Source of the DNA: Adineta steineri
Taxonomy: Eukaryota > Rotifera > Eurotatoria > Adinetida > Adinetidae
Direction: 5' to 3'
DNA: 64,000 nucleotides
Assembly: GCA_905250115.1 (NCBI GenBank)
Contig: CAJNOI010000130.1
Span: forward strand, 201,520 to 265,519
The translations under genes and the position numbers were made by a program. The notes beneath the pieces were generated by a model. The model was not told the DNA's origin. It worked only from the letters and a program-made list of their open reading frames with translations, and searched no databases. Positions 10,206-21,331 of the stretch are shown here, in pieces (within the stretch, counting starts at the first letter, position 1; each line of letters opens with the position of its first letter).

Positions 10206-11117
10206 TCAAGTCGAAGAGAAAATATTTAAACATAAGATGGATTTAAGAAGTCGTATTGATTGCCGACGATAAATACTTCCAGAAAAGATATAAAGAAAAA
10301 ACGAAACAAAATAATCACATTGTTGCCACATTACAAAAATTAAACGTAAACCAATTATAGTTAATGTTTGTGTAGATGGTTGAAAAGAATTTATAGTATA
10401 AGTAACACCGAATGGTAATGCAAAAATGAGATGAACACTAACTTGAAGTAGTAACATTCGAGCTAATTGCTTTTCAGTACGACGACCATGTCTAACTGTA
10501 CGAGAAGGTGCTATTCGAGCTGTCTGTTGACGAATATTAGATATAGTCAAAAACCCGAATACAATCAATAATAAAGGTGATAAAATATAATATAAACTAA
10601 TTTGACTAAAAAGATAAATACTAATCAATATATTAGATTTAACTACACAGATACTGTTTGTTACATCCCAATTATAAATAAATATCATTGGTAACATATA
10701 TAAAGATAATAGAATGGTACTTATAATGATGATTATATTGACTTTTCGTCGAGCGGATAGAGAACGTCGTGCATAAGATTGTGAACTAGAACAATAACGA
10801 TCAAATGAAGCTAAATTAAGCATAAGATTTGCTTGAAATGGAATTAGATATAGAAGATAAGTACTAATCTTACAGTTAAATACTCCATTTATCCAATTAA
10901 TAGAAAAACTACGTAAGATTTGTGTTGGACATAATAAACAACTATAGATAATACTAAAAACTGCATAAGCAAGAAAATAATAAGTACATGGTGATTTACG
11001 AAGAGTATGAGAATATAATACACTAATATTAAGTATATTTGTAATAATAGCGAGGACAAAATGAATAGGTTGTATATAGATAGCTATATGAAATACTTGA
11101 GCAACAAGATTACTCAT
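10206..11117 (-). CDS. Seven-transmembrane receptor (GPCR), paralogue A
   Basis: Intronless, 303 residues, start MSNLVAQVF. Seven hydrophobic helices are visible. TM1 carries ITNILNISVL, intracellular loop 1 LRKSPCTYYFLAYA, and the end of TM3 ASFDRYCSSS, where DRY keeps D-R-Y. Intracellular loop 3 is basic (RTVRHGRRTEKQLARMLL). TM7 (CDYFVSFFLYIFSGSIYRR) lacks a standard NPxxY. It is clearly paralogous to the next gene downstream on the same strand, sharing WQQCDYFVSFFLY and RKSPCT. The ligand is unknown. Confidence 0.85.
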   Translation of the reverse strand: MSNLVAQVFHIAIYIQPIHFVLAIITNILNISVLYSHTLRKSPCTYYFLAYAVFSIIYSCLLCPTQILRSFSINWINGVFNCKISTYLLYLIPFQANLMLNLASFDRYCSSSQSYARRSLSARRKVNIIIIISTILLSLYMLPMIFIYNWDVTNSICVVKSNILISIYLFSQISLYYILSPLLLIVFGFLTISNIRQQTARIAPSRTVRHGRRTEKQLARMLLLQVSVHLIFALPFGVTYTINSFQPSTQTLTIIGLRLIFVMWQQCDYFVSFFLYIFSGSIYRRQSIRLLKSILCLNIFSST

Positions 11118-11458
11118 AAGTAATATATGTATGAGATAAAGTCTACAATGATAATTTATGTCTAAAATAGTTGAGACAAAAAAAAGAAAATCATTAAAAA
11201 TGAATGTCTGTATGTATGACGTGACTAGAAAATCTTCACAATTAATCTGTAATAATTATTCCCATCTGCTGATTTAGTCATTCAGTAAATCACACGCTAT
11301 GAATACAAAAAAATACTCGCATTTTATGAAGTATTTTTTTTTATCCTTTTCATATATGATATTGATGAAGTATTAAGGTGTTTATTCATTAACTTCTACA
11401 AGTAAAATACATTTTATTTAGAAAAAATTTCATTGTAGAAGATATTTCTCTCATAAGT

Positions 11459-12445
11459 TCAAATAAATACATCTTTTGCTCTAATTGCTGGCAACATACT
11501 GGTTGGAATGAGAGTAAATTGTTGTATGTCATTCCGCAGTTGACGTCGTCTAGATTTAAAACCATTTGATCTTATTAAGTTGCTAAGTTCTTGACGATAG
11601 ACTCTTCCAGAGAAAACGTAAAGAAAAAAGGAAACAAAATAATCACATTGTTGCCACATTACCGATATATATCGTATGGCTAATACATTTGGTGTTCGTG
11701 TAGATGGTTTTAAGATGTTTATATAGTAGATGATACCAAATGGAAGAATAAGAATAACATGAACAATAATTTGAAATAATAACATTCGAGATAATTGTCT
11801 TTCAGTACGACGTCGTCGTATAGATACTGTTAAAAGTTTTGCACGAGCTGATTGTCTACCTATATTTGATATTGTCAAAAACCCAAATATAATCATTAAT
11901 AAGGGAGCCATTAAATAATAAAGAAATACTTGACTAAATGTATAAATATTACTTATAATATTTATCTGTGGTATACATTTATGATAGATTTCAATCCAAT
12001 TATAAATAGTTAACATTGGTGACATATAGATTGCAGATAATAAAGTACCTAGGACAATATATATTCTTGCTGTTCGTATTGTACCTCGTGAATGTATTCG
12101 ACGTGATTTTGAACTTGAACAATAACGATCAAATGACGCTAAGATAAGCATTAAATTTGCTTGAAATGGAATTAAAAATAAAACGTAAAAATGTATTTTA
12201 CAGCCAATTTTTCCATTTGCCCAATCGATGTAAAAACCACGTAAAAACTGTGTTAAACATGCTAAACAAGTATAAATAATACTTAAGATAGCATAAGCAA
12301 GAAAATAATGTGTACATGGTGATTTACGAAGATTACGAGAACATAATATACGTATATTTAAAATATTTGTAACAATAGAAAGAGACAGTTGCACAGGTTG
12401 TAAATAAATATTTGCTATGAGCACATTTTCAAGTAATTTACTCAT
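11459..12445 (-). CDS. Seven-transmembrane receptor (GPCR), paralogue B
   Basis: Intronless. I chose the ATG at 12445 (MSKLLENVLIANIYLQP, 328 residues) because it aligns with the start of paralogue A; an in-frame ATG nine codons upstream (12472) also exists. Shared landmarks are ITNILNIRIL in TM1, RNLRKSPCTHYFLAYA, ASFDRYCSSS after TM3, RRTERQLSRMLL before TM6 and WQQCDYFVSFFLYVFSG in TM7. The C-terminal tail is about 35 residues longer than in paralogue A and rich in Arg and Gln. The two genes lie head to tail about 340 bp apart, a local tandem duplication that has since diverged. Confidence 0.85.
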   Translation of the reverse strand: MSKLLENVLIANIYLQPVQLSLSIVTNILNIRILCSRNLRKSPCTHYFLAYAILSIIYTCLACLTQFLRGFYIDWANGKIGCKIHFYVLFLIPFQANLMLILASFDRYCSSSKSRRIHSRGTIRTARIYIVLGTLLSAIYMSPMLTIYNWIEIYHKCIPQINIISNIYTFSQVFLYYLMAPLLMIIFGFLTISNIGRQSARAKLLTVSIRRRRTERQLSRMLLFQIIVHVILILPFGIIYYINILKPSTRTPNVLAIRYISVMWQQCDYFVSFFLYVFSGRVYRQELSNLIRSNGFKSRRRQLRNDIQQFTLIPTSMLPAIRAKDVFI

Positions 12446-13563
12446 ATCTAAAATAAAAGTTTCATATAACATGTTGGAAGAAAGCGTGATTGATTAAGAC
12501 AAAAAGATAATCAAGCAACGTTTTTTCTATAGAACTATTCCAAATATTTATGAATATAATAGGTTAACTAACTTATTTACTTCTGCTAAATTTAAAAAAC
12601 GATATGCTGATTTCTTATTCTGTTTCGTGACATAAAAAAAATATAAAAATGAATAAGAAAACCTTTCATCAGTTTATAGACTTATTAATTGATGAGCTTA
12701 AAATAAACCTTCTTTCCATTCATAATGATCAAACGATTATATAGTATTGAAATAGAGACTTTAAAAAAGTATTCTAAAACCTTTAATCTATCTAGATGAA
12801 TATATATTTAATGTGAATTATCAAAATAATTAATAACTAATTCATCGAATGTAAAAAAAAGAGAAATAGAAAGAATAATATATTTAGAAGTTGTTTTTTT
12901 TCTTATATCTGCTGGTACGTTTACTTTATAGAAATATTTTTGCATAGTAAATCTACAAGATAAAGTTTTTCTCACTCTAGTCTGTGAAGAATCAAAATTC
13001 TTGTCTATTGACATATGACGAAACAAAGAAGGCAATGTAATCAACTATATAAATTATAAAATGATTCCACTTCAATAACAATGATGAACAGAAACGTGGT
13101 AGCTATTTATAATAACTAAACTAAATCTAATAAAAATTGATAATCAAAAGAGGCGTCCAGCAAATAACCAAAACACCGGTCACATGACTTTCGAACACAC
13201 TTTAATGAATATAAATGAAGGTATATTTATCAATATCCATAGAACAAAAGTATTTCTATAAAATATTGATATAGTACAATGTAAATGTCATTGTAATATG
13301 ACACTAGATAACTGGAGAATGGCTCTTTGACAACCTTTTCTATTTAATCAGATCATTTCTTCTTTCTTCTTATAAGCACATGGTGTTTTTCAATAAAAAT
13401 AGCATAAACAAAATTTAACTTAGCAGACGCTAATATGTATCAGCATGATACTAATGCCAAAGTATTATATAACTTAACTTTTTAAGCAATAATGCTAAGC
13501 CAACACTTATAGCAATATCTCTATTATTCTCATCTGCTAATTAAAACAATATATTACAAAATA
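12446..13563. other. Intergenic, no gene recognised
   Basis: AT-rich sequence. A 78-codon minus-strand frame at 12808..13044 shows no domain, signal peptide or paralogue in the window and is not called. Confidence 0.5.
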
Positions 13564-13608
13564 AATTAAAAAAAGTCTTTTTATTGTATCATAAAAATTT
13601 ATTTGTCC

Positions 13609-13870
13609 TTATATATCTTTTAGTAATCGACCAGATTTTCTTTGTTGTTCAGCAGTACTTTTTTCTGGTTCAGATAACCAAAATAAGTTGTTTTCTAATA
13701 AACCAGCTAATACAAAAGCATGACCCATCTTTGGTTTTTCTTTATCAATAACTTCTTCTAAACTATAACCTTGTCCTAAATGATCCCATCCATCAAAATC
13801 TAATAATGCCATAGGTCGTTTTTGTTTATCATTCATATCTCCACAACAATATTTTATATAAATATCATTN
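13609..13870 (-). pseudogene. Truncated second copy of the uncharacterised gene at 15950-16795
   Basis: The frame reads from the assembly gap to a stop at 13609-13611. It matches the last 86 or so residues of the complete gene at 15950-16795 almost exactly, with shared NDIYIKYCCGDMNDKQ, FDGWDHLGQGYSLEEV and LFWLSEPEKSTAE. The few differences fall near the C terminus (QQRKSGR here, ELRKGGQ there). The match continues into the 3' flank (GTCTTTTTATTGTATCATAA). The 5' two thirds are missing because the N gap begins here. It could be a real truncated duplicate, a complete gene cut by the gap, or an allele/assembly duplication. Confidence 0.6.
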
Positions 13871-13969
13871 NNNNNNNNNNNNNNNNNNNNNNNNNNNNNN
13901 NNNNNNNNNNNNNNNNNNNNNNNNNNNNNNNNNNNNNNNNNNNNNNNNNNNNNNNNNNNNNNNNNNNNN
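13871..13969. other. Assembly gap (about 100 N)
   Basis: A run of about 100 N, the conventional filler for a gap of unknown size. Protein frames should not be read across it. Confidence 0.98.
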
Positions 13970-15685
13970 ACAGCAAGTGATATTACACGAGATGATGAAT
14001 TGGATTTATCCGTCAAAGATCTTGGAACAAAATCATTCAAACTTCCTAGTTTAGATGAAGTAATCAATGTACAACGAGTTGTTTTATTTAAATAAATATC
14101 TAATTTTTATAGACTGTTAGTTCTCATAATCATCAAAAAGTTCAAGTAAAATTTTAATATTTTTTATAGTTAATCTATTATAGACTATTGTATAGATTCG
14201 AGATGCCTGGCCAAATTGGACAAGTATACATGATGATCATCATCGATATAAGAAAAAACGAAATAAGAAAAAGTCAGTATATCCGAACATCAAATATTAT
14301 TTCTTTAAAAATAACTAATTACTTATCATTTATTGCAGATGTTCATATCCATGTATAATCAAATCGATAATTATTGGTCTTCTTTTACTAATCATATCTG
14401 CTATACTATTAGTAGTTCTTTTGACCAGATCAAAAAATCAAACAATAACAATAAGTAAGATTTATCATTCATATGATATAAAAAGAAAGTATTAGTTACC
14501 ATTGCTACTATGGTTATTGAGTTAGAAATTATTGTCAGTATTATTATTTAATATTAAAATGTCACTGAAGAACACAATATGGTTGTTTCTTTAATTAATT
14601 CCAGTCTCTTCGATATAATAGATGACATAGAATTCTTCTAGTTTTTTTAGGCTTCTCTATAATTTAAGATCTTGATTTATTTTACCACTTAACTAAAAAT
14701 AAGCTTTAATATATCATACTATTTTATTTTAATAGATAGAACAGCTGTATTGCGTTGGAATACTACAGGTGAAACTATAGCAGGCGTCGTAGGACAATTT
14801 GGAAATGCCTCGAATCAATTAAATGTACCTTTTGGTTTAACAATGGATTGGTCTAATACATTGTATATTGCTGACTGGTCTAATCATCGTGTTCAGAAGT
14901 ATTTGAGAAATTCATCTTTTGGTCAAACAGTAGCAGGTCAAGCAACAGGATCATATAATACGACTTCAAGTTTTTTATATTATCCAGGTGATGTAGCTGT
15001 TGATTGGAATAGTAATGTTTATGTAGCCGATACATTTAATAACAGAATTCAATTATGGACTAACGGATCATCGTCAGGAATGACAGTAGCCGGCACAGGT
15101 TCAATAGGCAATGGAAGTAATGAACTTGCAAGACCGTATGCACTTACACGTGATCCAAATACCGGTACACTTTATATTTCAGACACTTTTAATAATCGTG
15201 TAATGTGTTATCTATCTGGTGCATTATCTGGAAGTATAGTAGCTGGTGGTCTTGGAAGTGGAACAAATAATACTCAATTGTCTAGTCCATTTGGTATATA
15301 TTTTGATTCTTTGTCGAATAGTCTTATAATTGCCAATGGAAATGCTAATAATATTGTTCGTTGGACTCTTGGTGCTTCTAGCTGGACACTTCTAGCTGGT
15401 AACGCGAATGGAATGAGTGGTAATACATCAACAGAATTTAATATACCTATGGATGTAACATTAGATCCCATGGGTAATATGTATGTCGTTGAACGATTAA
15501 ACCATAGAATTCAATTTTTTCCGATGGGTGAAACAATTGGAACAACGATTGCTGGTCTAACAGGTATAAGTGGTAGTAATTCGATGTTACTCAATCAACC
15601 TATGTCAGTGACACTCGATAGTCAACTCAATTTATATGTTGCCGATACTTTTAACAGTCGAATACAAAAATTTGTACGTTATTAA
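13970..15685 (+). CDS. Type II membrane protein with six-bladed NHL beta-propeller (5' end in gap)
   Basis: Four exons are seen: 13970..14059 (5' end lost in the gap), 14196..14272, 14339..14454 and 14736..15685. Phases agree at each junction (0, 2, 1). The first two encode a cytosolic N-terminal tail ending in a very basic stretch (RYKKKRNKK). The third encodes one transmembrane helix (SIIIGLLLLIISAILLVVLL). The last carries about six NHL repeats of 45-50 residues with IAG/VAG..., LYIADxxNHRVQ and VYVADTFNNRIQ signatures, closing the propeller at YVADTFNSRIQKFVRY. NHL propellers bind protein, nucleic acid or glycan partners. Here the propeller is predicted to be extracellular. The stop is at 15683. 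Confidence 0.8.
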
Positions 15686-15949
15686 AAAAGGAATATTTCT
15701 TTAAATATGCTACTTGACCTTTATGTGTTTATTATTTCCTATGCTATCTCGTACAAGTTCCTTCCTTTCATATTTTCTTATACTATCATCAATGAAATCT
15801 ACAATTTCAATTATTTTCTATTCAACGAAATAGAGAAACATACATATAATACTTTTACATTCAACATAAAAGAATATTTCTGTGATCATCCTTCAATATC
15901 TTAGCTTCGAAAAAAGTCTTTTTATTGTATCATAAATATTTATTTGTCT

Positions 15950-16795
15950 TTAGATATCTTTTAGTAATTGACCACCTTTTCTTAGTTCTTCAGCAGTACT
16001 TTTTTCTGGTTCAGATAACCAAAATAAGTTGTTTTCCAGTAAACCAGCTAATACAAAAGCATGACCCATCTTTGGTTTTTCTTTATCAATCACTTCTTCT
16101 AAACTATAACCTTGTCCTAAATGATCCCATCCATCAAAATCTAATAATGCCATAGGTCGTTTTTGTTTATCATTCATATCTCCACAACAATATTTTATAT
16201 AAATATCATTTAGTTTCTTATATGCATCAGTTTGTTCAACATATTTTGCATATAATGGTGCATAGATAGTTTTTCGTGCTTCGATATAACCTAATCTTTT
16301 CCCATTCCATAAAGAATAAAGAGGTTTGCCGGCTTTACGTCCAAGTGGAAAACGATGTGGTTTAGAATCATTCCAGCCCTCTTCTGCCCACTTCCAATAG
16401 GCTTCTGATGGTGATTCACCATCCTCATCAGTAAATTGTTGATAAACTTTACAAAATTGCCATGCATTTTCCATATTTTTTGCCACATACATTTTTCCAT
16501 CTTGAGCATTTGGATATAACTCAATAGGTCCTAATAAAAATGGACTAAATTCTAAACACCATTTTTCTTTTGTTGTCGATGTAACATTATGGAGAAGCCA
16601 ATTTTCTTTTGTTAAACATTGTGGTTTAGGACGTCGCATAGCAAATATTCTTATGTGATTTAATGATGATAAAAGTGATGATAAATGACGATTCTCTTGT
16701 GAATGAACATCATCACTAAGATTAGTCTGTTTTGGTTGTTTTACTTGTTTATCTGAAAATGGATTTTTACGTTTTTTTTGTGTTGTTGACGCCAT
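15950..16795 (-). CDS. Conserved uncharacterised protein (281 aa)
   Basis: A single-exon protein of 281 residues with no signal peptide or membrane segment. The N-terminal 45 residues are Lys/Gln/Ser-rich and look disordered, with a possible nuclear-type KKRK. The ordered part starts about residue 65. Trp/Pro-rich motifs include CLEFSPFLLGPIELYPN, ENAWQFCKVYQ, YWKWAEEGWND, and FDGWDHLGQGYSLEEV near the C terminus. I do not recognise the family with certainty. The aromatic-rich motif pattern looks like bacterial or phage uncharacterised proteins, so horizontal origin is possible, but that is only inference. A second, incomplete copy lies at 13609..13870 on the other side of the NHL gene. Confidence 0.7.
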   Translation of the reverse strand: MASTTQKKRKNPFSDKQVKQPKQTNLSDDVHSQENRHLSSLLSSLNHIRIFAMRRPKPQCLTKENWLLHNVTSTTKEKWCLEFSPFLLGPIELYPNAQDGKMYVAKNMENAWQFCKVYQQFTDEDGESPSEAYWKWAEEGWNDSKPHRFPLGRKAGKPLYSLWNGKRLGYIEARKTIYAPLYAKYVEQTDAYKKLNDIYIKYCCGDMNDKQKRPMALLDFDGWDHLGQGYSLEEVIDKEKPKMGHAFVLAGLLENNLFWLSEPEKSTAEELRKGGQLLKDI

Positions 16796-17068
16796 ACTTT
16801 CTTTTCGTCAAATGATCGTCAGCGAGTTTTGTATTAGTTGACTGTGTGATATTGTAATTACATCATATTATTTGACAGAAAGGCAAGAGTAAAGAGGAAG
16901 AGAACGAAAAAGAAAAAAAATACAACGTGACTACGTATATAGTAAATAAACGACAATAATAACAAAAACTAGAATTTTTTTTATTGAATTGCTTGTTTAT
17001 TAGAAGAATAGAAAAATGTATTTTATTAGGTTTAATCGTTTTTTTAACTTTAATTGAGTTATATTTTT

Positions 17069-18715
17069 TTAACAAGGAGGATATTTTATCTGTAAATAAC
17101 TAATTAAAGCTTTAGTTTGTGTTTCTTCAGTCTGTTGTGTAATATTTACAGTTGGATTATTTAATTTAGTATTCTCTTTCATATAGACTGTTGTTGCAAC
17201 TTTATAAGTGAGACCACTTGTAGCAACATTTACTCCATTGACTAACCATGTAGATCCTTGATCTGTTGTTTCTACACCAATGTAACCAACATATAAACCA
17301 GTACCTTTGACTGACATACCATCAGAGAGTACTTGAGCTAGTACATCACCTGGAACAGAAAGAGCAACGATCTTATTTGGAAATGGTAATGTACGTAGTA
17401 TATCATATTGTGTAATGGTACCTTGAAGTATATCATCGATACGTATGGTACCACCATTAAGAAGTGCAATTGTTGTTCCATATGTTGCTGTTACCTGAAG
17501 TAAACCCTCACAAATTGCTTCAGTTAAAAGTGTAACAGAAGTTGTCACCGATTGATATTTACCATCTAATTCGATGCCATCTGGTAAACATGAAACAATT
17601 TCTAATGGTTGAAAACCTAATGCTTCGAATCCTTTGATACCTAAGTTAAACCAATAGTTTGCAACCGCTGCTGTGTTCTCTTCTTCAGGTACTTCTGAAG
17701 ATACTTCAACTAATGTACTATATATACGTAATCGTTTTCTATCAATATTATATGCACAACGATGGACATAAACAGTAAAAGCATTACTATCAGCTTTATA
17801 TATTGGTATCAATTTATTTCCTCTTCTAATATAAGTATTTTCATGCTCATGTCCACCAAGAATAAAATCGATTTCTGAAATCTCTGATACAAGATCAATA
17901 TCTGTCGATACATCCAAATGAGTAAGAGCAACAAGGACATCATATGATCCATTTGGAAATGATTTCAAAAATTCTTTTGTATAATTAACTAACGATGATT
18001 GATTGATAAAACGAATATAATCACCAGTTCCATCAATTGTATATGCAATGATGAGAATTCGCACATTATCAATCGTAATTATTTTATGTGTAATACTTGA
18101 TCCAAATGATTGATTAGAACTCTTATCAACTACATTTAAACTTATCCATGTAAATTTTGATTCATTCATTCGAGAAAGTAAATCAGTTTTAGTAAGATCA
18201 AATTCATGATTACCAAATGTCATATAATCAAGACCAAGAATATTCATTGTTGCAATCATTTGTTTACCATTTAGTGTTGTACCATTTACTACAGCTGTGC
18301 CTAATGCAGACGGTGAAACGAGATCACCAGCAAGAAAAGTGATTGTATTTTTATTTTCATTTAATAATAATTGTCTAATATATGCAACACGAGCTAAACC
18401 ACCTTTTTGTCCTTGATCAAGTGGTAATAATTCGTAGACATCATTCATATGTAAGAATGTCCATTGAACATATCGACCATCATTAGGTAGAAGAGGTGGA
18501 AACCCAATGATACCATTAGCAACTGCATATTGATTAACAGAAGTATTGGTAGAATTAGAAGAAGGTGTGTTTGAATGTGGATAAGATTTTAGCCATAAGG
18601 AGCCAAAGATAATAGTTAATATAACGAAACCAAATAATATCGCAGTGAGAACAGTGTAAATAAAACCATGTGGAAAAAGAATGTGACTCCAACGATGATA
18701 ATCAAAGAATCCCAT
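17069..18715 (-). CDS. Membrane-anchored 5'-nucleotidase family metallophosphoesterase
   Basis: Intronless. The preferred ATG at 18715 starts MGFFDYHRW and gives 548 residues; an in-frame ATG 17 codons earlier is less likely. A signal-anchor helix (about residues 21-42) is followed by a Ser/Thr/Asn linker. The metallophosphoesterase domain carries the family's metal-binding motifs: HMNDVYE (D of the first motif), LAGDLVSPS, GNHEFD, and GGHEHE near residue 295. The C-terminal nucleotidase domain has LNGGTIR and the YDILRTLPFPN segment that normally contacts the nucleoside base. The family dephosphorylates nucleoside monophosphates, usually at the cell surface. All motifs I could check are intact, so it is probably active. 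Type II orientation puts the enzyme outside or in the lumen. Confidence 0.88.
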   Translation of the reverse strand: MGFFDYHRWSHILFPHGFIYTVLTAILFGFVILTIIFGSLWLKSYPHSNTPSSNSTNTSVNQYAVANGIIGFPPLLPNDGRYVQWTFLHMNDVYELLPLDQGQKGGLARVAYIRQLLLNENKNTITFLAGDLVSPSALGTAVVNGTTLNGKQMIATMNILGLDYMTFGNHEFDLTKTDLLSRMNESKFTWISLNVVDKSSNQSFGSSITHKIITIDNVRILIIAYTIDGTGDYIRFINQSSLVNYTKEFLKSFPNGSYDVLVALTHLDVSTDIDLVSEISEIDFILGGHEHENTYIRRGNKLIPIYKADSNAFTVYVHRCAYNIDRKRLRIYSTLVEVSSEVPEEENTAAVANYWFNLGIKGFEALGFQPLEIVSCLPDGIELDGKYQSVTTSVTLLTEAICEGLLQVTATYGTTIALLNGGTIRIDDILQGTITQYDILRTLPFPNKIVALSVPGDVLAQVLSDGMSVKGTGLYVGYIGVETTDQGSTWLVNGVNVATSGLTYKVATTVYMKENTKLNNPTVNITQQTEETQTKALISYLQIKYPPC

Positions 18716-21331
18716 TGATGAAATACTAAAATACAAATGTATTATTTTTATTTTCAGATGATACAAAAAATTTTAGTATTGTGTGTATAATCACAAATGA
18801 TATTATGAAAATGAATGATACAAACGATTGTTGTAATAGCACATTATACATGAAAAAAGATTTTTATTTCTTAATCGTGAACTAACACATGTATTACACG
18901 GTTATTGTTCATATTCATTTGTCGTCTATAACCAGCTGTATTTTGAGTATTATCGATATTTTTTATTTTTATCTGTTCTTTGTCTCGAGTACAATTGCTT
19001 ATAGTTGGTAAGATTTATGAAAGAACGATACAAGATTTCTATTGTTAAATATGAACGGATATAACCATTATTATACCCAAAAGAGAATGATTTATTTTAT
19101 ATAAACTATCCAGATGCAGTGTAGTTCAACAAAAGGAGAGAAATCAATATACATAAAAAATGCACAAATGAACGGTATATCATAATCTAAGGAGTATTAA
19201 ATGATTCACATAGTATATCTTTATAAATTGACTCTTTAGTGTTATACATTGTTATTTATGATTTATTAAGACTATTGATGATCTTATTCATACCAGTTGA
19301 AAATATAAAGATGTCTCTATCATGAATAAAATAATCGACCCATTTCCATGGACTATACTAAAGGAAACTGAATTACTTTCGAATATGGTATTGTGACGTT
19401 TCGACAAATCAACAGACTTGAAAGCCGAACATAGATTATGTATCTGATAACAAAAATAAAAGAAGTACTTTACAGTGAAAATTTTATAAGAAAAAAAAAG
19501 CATTCAGAGAATATTTCTATAGTTTCAATGAGTTATCATGTATTATCTTTTACTTAATTTTTTAGCAATCCTATCTTATTTTTGTCACTTTTAACATGGA
19601 GGATATTTAATTTCAAATATTTAATTAGAACTTTTGTTTGGGTTATATTAAATTGTTGTATGATGGTAGCACTATTTAATTTCTAATAAGAATAACTTTT
19701 ACCACTTGGATTTATCTAAAAAATTAAAGTAAAATACTCTACTATGAAGATCCGAAATAAATCGAGATTAAAGAGAAAAACAAGATTTTTTATCTATTTA
19801 GAAACGTGGATATTCTCCATAACGATCTATATTTATTCATAATTCTGAACCAAAAACTTTCGAAAAAATTTAATAAATAGTACTTCATCTTTTTAAAATT
19901 TTATTTTACTGTCCGGATAAAGTTGACTTGGCCATCTGTACTGAGCAAAGTCAAGATAAAGTGTTATACCTTGATGTAAATGTAGATTAGATTTTACTTC
20001 ATCCTCATACACACCCTTAACGATATTTTTATAGAATTGAAAAAAATACTTGTATAAATGAATGAATCTATATTGCTCATTTTGTATAAACTTTACCCGG
20101 AATTGAAAATAGATTATTGCTCATTCAGTAGAATCATTATTAAATTTTATTACTACTCATTTAAATTATTTTATTGCTTCATTAAATAAAACTCATTCTT
20201 TTGTGTTTGGAGCAGATATTCTGAATTACTTTGATCTTATAACGATGTTTGAAAAAAATGAACCTAAAAATAGCTGGATAATTTGAATCCTTGAACGGTG
20301 AGCACGAGAATAATGAAGATATAAAAAGTTCAGGACGAGAACAGTTAACACTGAAAATTTAAGGACATAAAAAAATCAAAGGTAAATACGACGTCTATCA
20401 TACTTATGTAAAATAAGAGAAATAAAAGCTGATTTTTATCTAGTTTACCCGTATTTTTTCTTAAATAAATAAGTATTAATTGATACTCATGCTTAATGAA
20501 TGAACAGCGTGTCAAACATTGAGACAACACGATACTTGTTATTTGCCGAGCTAAGAAGTTCAAAAAAGTTAAGAAAATGTCGATTTTCTTACTTAAAACT
20601 CGAGAGAAACGCGTTGTGCGATTATCGTAATATGAGTTTATTAAAAATCAAATAATCTGATTACAATCGTGCTATTTTTACCCGATTTTAAATAAAAAGC
20701 AACTGATTAACATTAGATATTGTTTCGTTTTCTATACGTAGGTAAGATTAAATAATGTAAACTTTGATGAAATCGCAGTTAGAAAGTAATTAGGAAAGGC
20801 ATAGTTAATTTAACCTTCTTGTAATTATTAATCTTAATCAAGAGTAACACTATAATTAGTCGTGATTGCGGATGTATAGCAGAATATATTTCTCCTTGAC
20901 ATTTTTAATTATATAACTCGGTAATAATATCAACTTACCGCACAACAAAACAGAAACTACGTCTCAACTACAATAGTTATTCATTAGTTTTTCAGTACTC
21001 CATATTCACCTTGGTTTCTTTTGCGTGCTGAGCTTCCCATTTATTCATCGTTTCTGTGCACAACGTTCCGGTTATAGATAAATTTTAGACTAAAGAAAAA
21101 CAGTCAACTATAGATAGATACATAAGAGTTCACATTTTTTAAATTATTTCTCTTCATTTTCAACACAGATCTCTTATGGTATCATGTTCCAACTATATTA
21201 TGTATCGAAAGCATCGATCTGATAGTTATTATAATAACTGAAGAGTCAATTTCTTACTTTAATACTTTTATATTAATCTTTTTTTATGATTTGTATACTA
21301 TTAGATTAATAAAATAAATCTATTTGAAAAA
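18716..21331. other. Long intergenic stretch with one gene relic
   Basis: Apart from the nucleotidase relic near 19.6 kb I see no coding signal. Minus-strand frames at 19288..19503 and 20345..20563 have no recognisable features. Confidence 0.45.
19593..19715 (-). pseudogene. Relic of a 5'-nucleotidase C terminus
   Basis: The block from AACATGGAGGATATTTAATT to ACTATTTAATTTC aligns with the last ~110 bases of the intact 5'-nucleotidase gene (17072-17170). Shared words include GGAGGATATTT, AATTA(G/A)A.CTTT(T/A)GTTTG and ATTTAATTT. The relic has lost the frame. After about 19690 the match becomes patchy and seems to skip part of the parent sequence. It lies 2.5 kb beyond the functional gene in the same orientation, as expected for a decayed tandem duplicate. 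Confidence 0.6.

Noticed and set aside
13609..14067. Minus-strand frame apparently running through the N gap
   Set aside because: Frames cannot be read across unknown bases. The right-hand part reads better on the plus strand as the first visible exon of the NHL gene.
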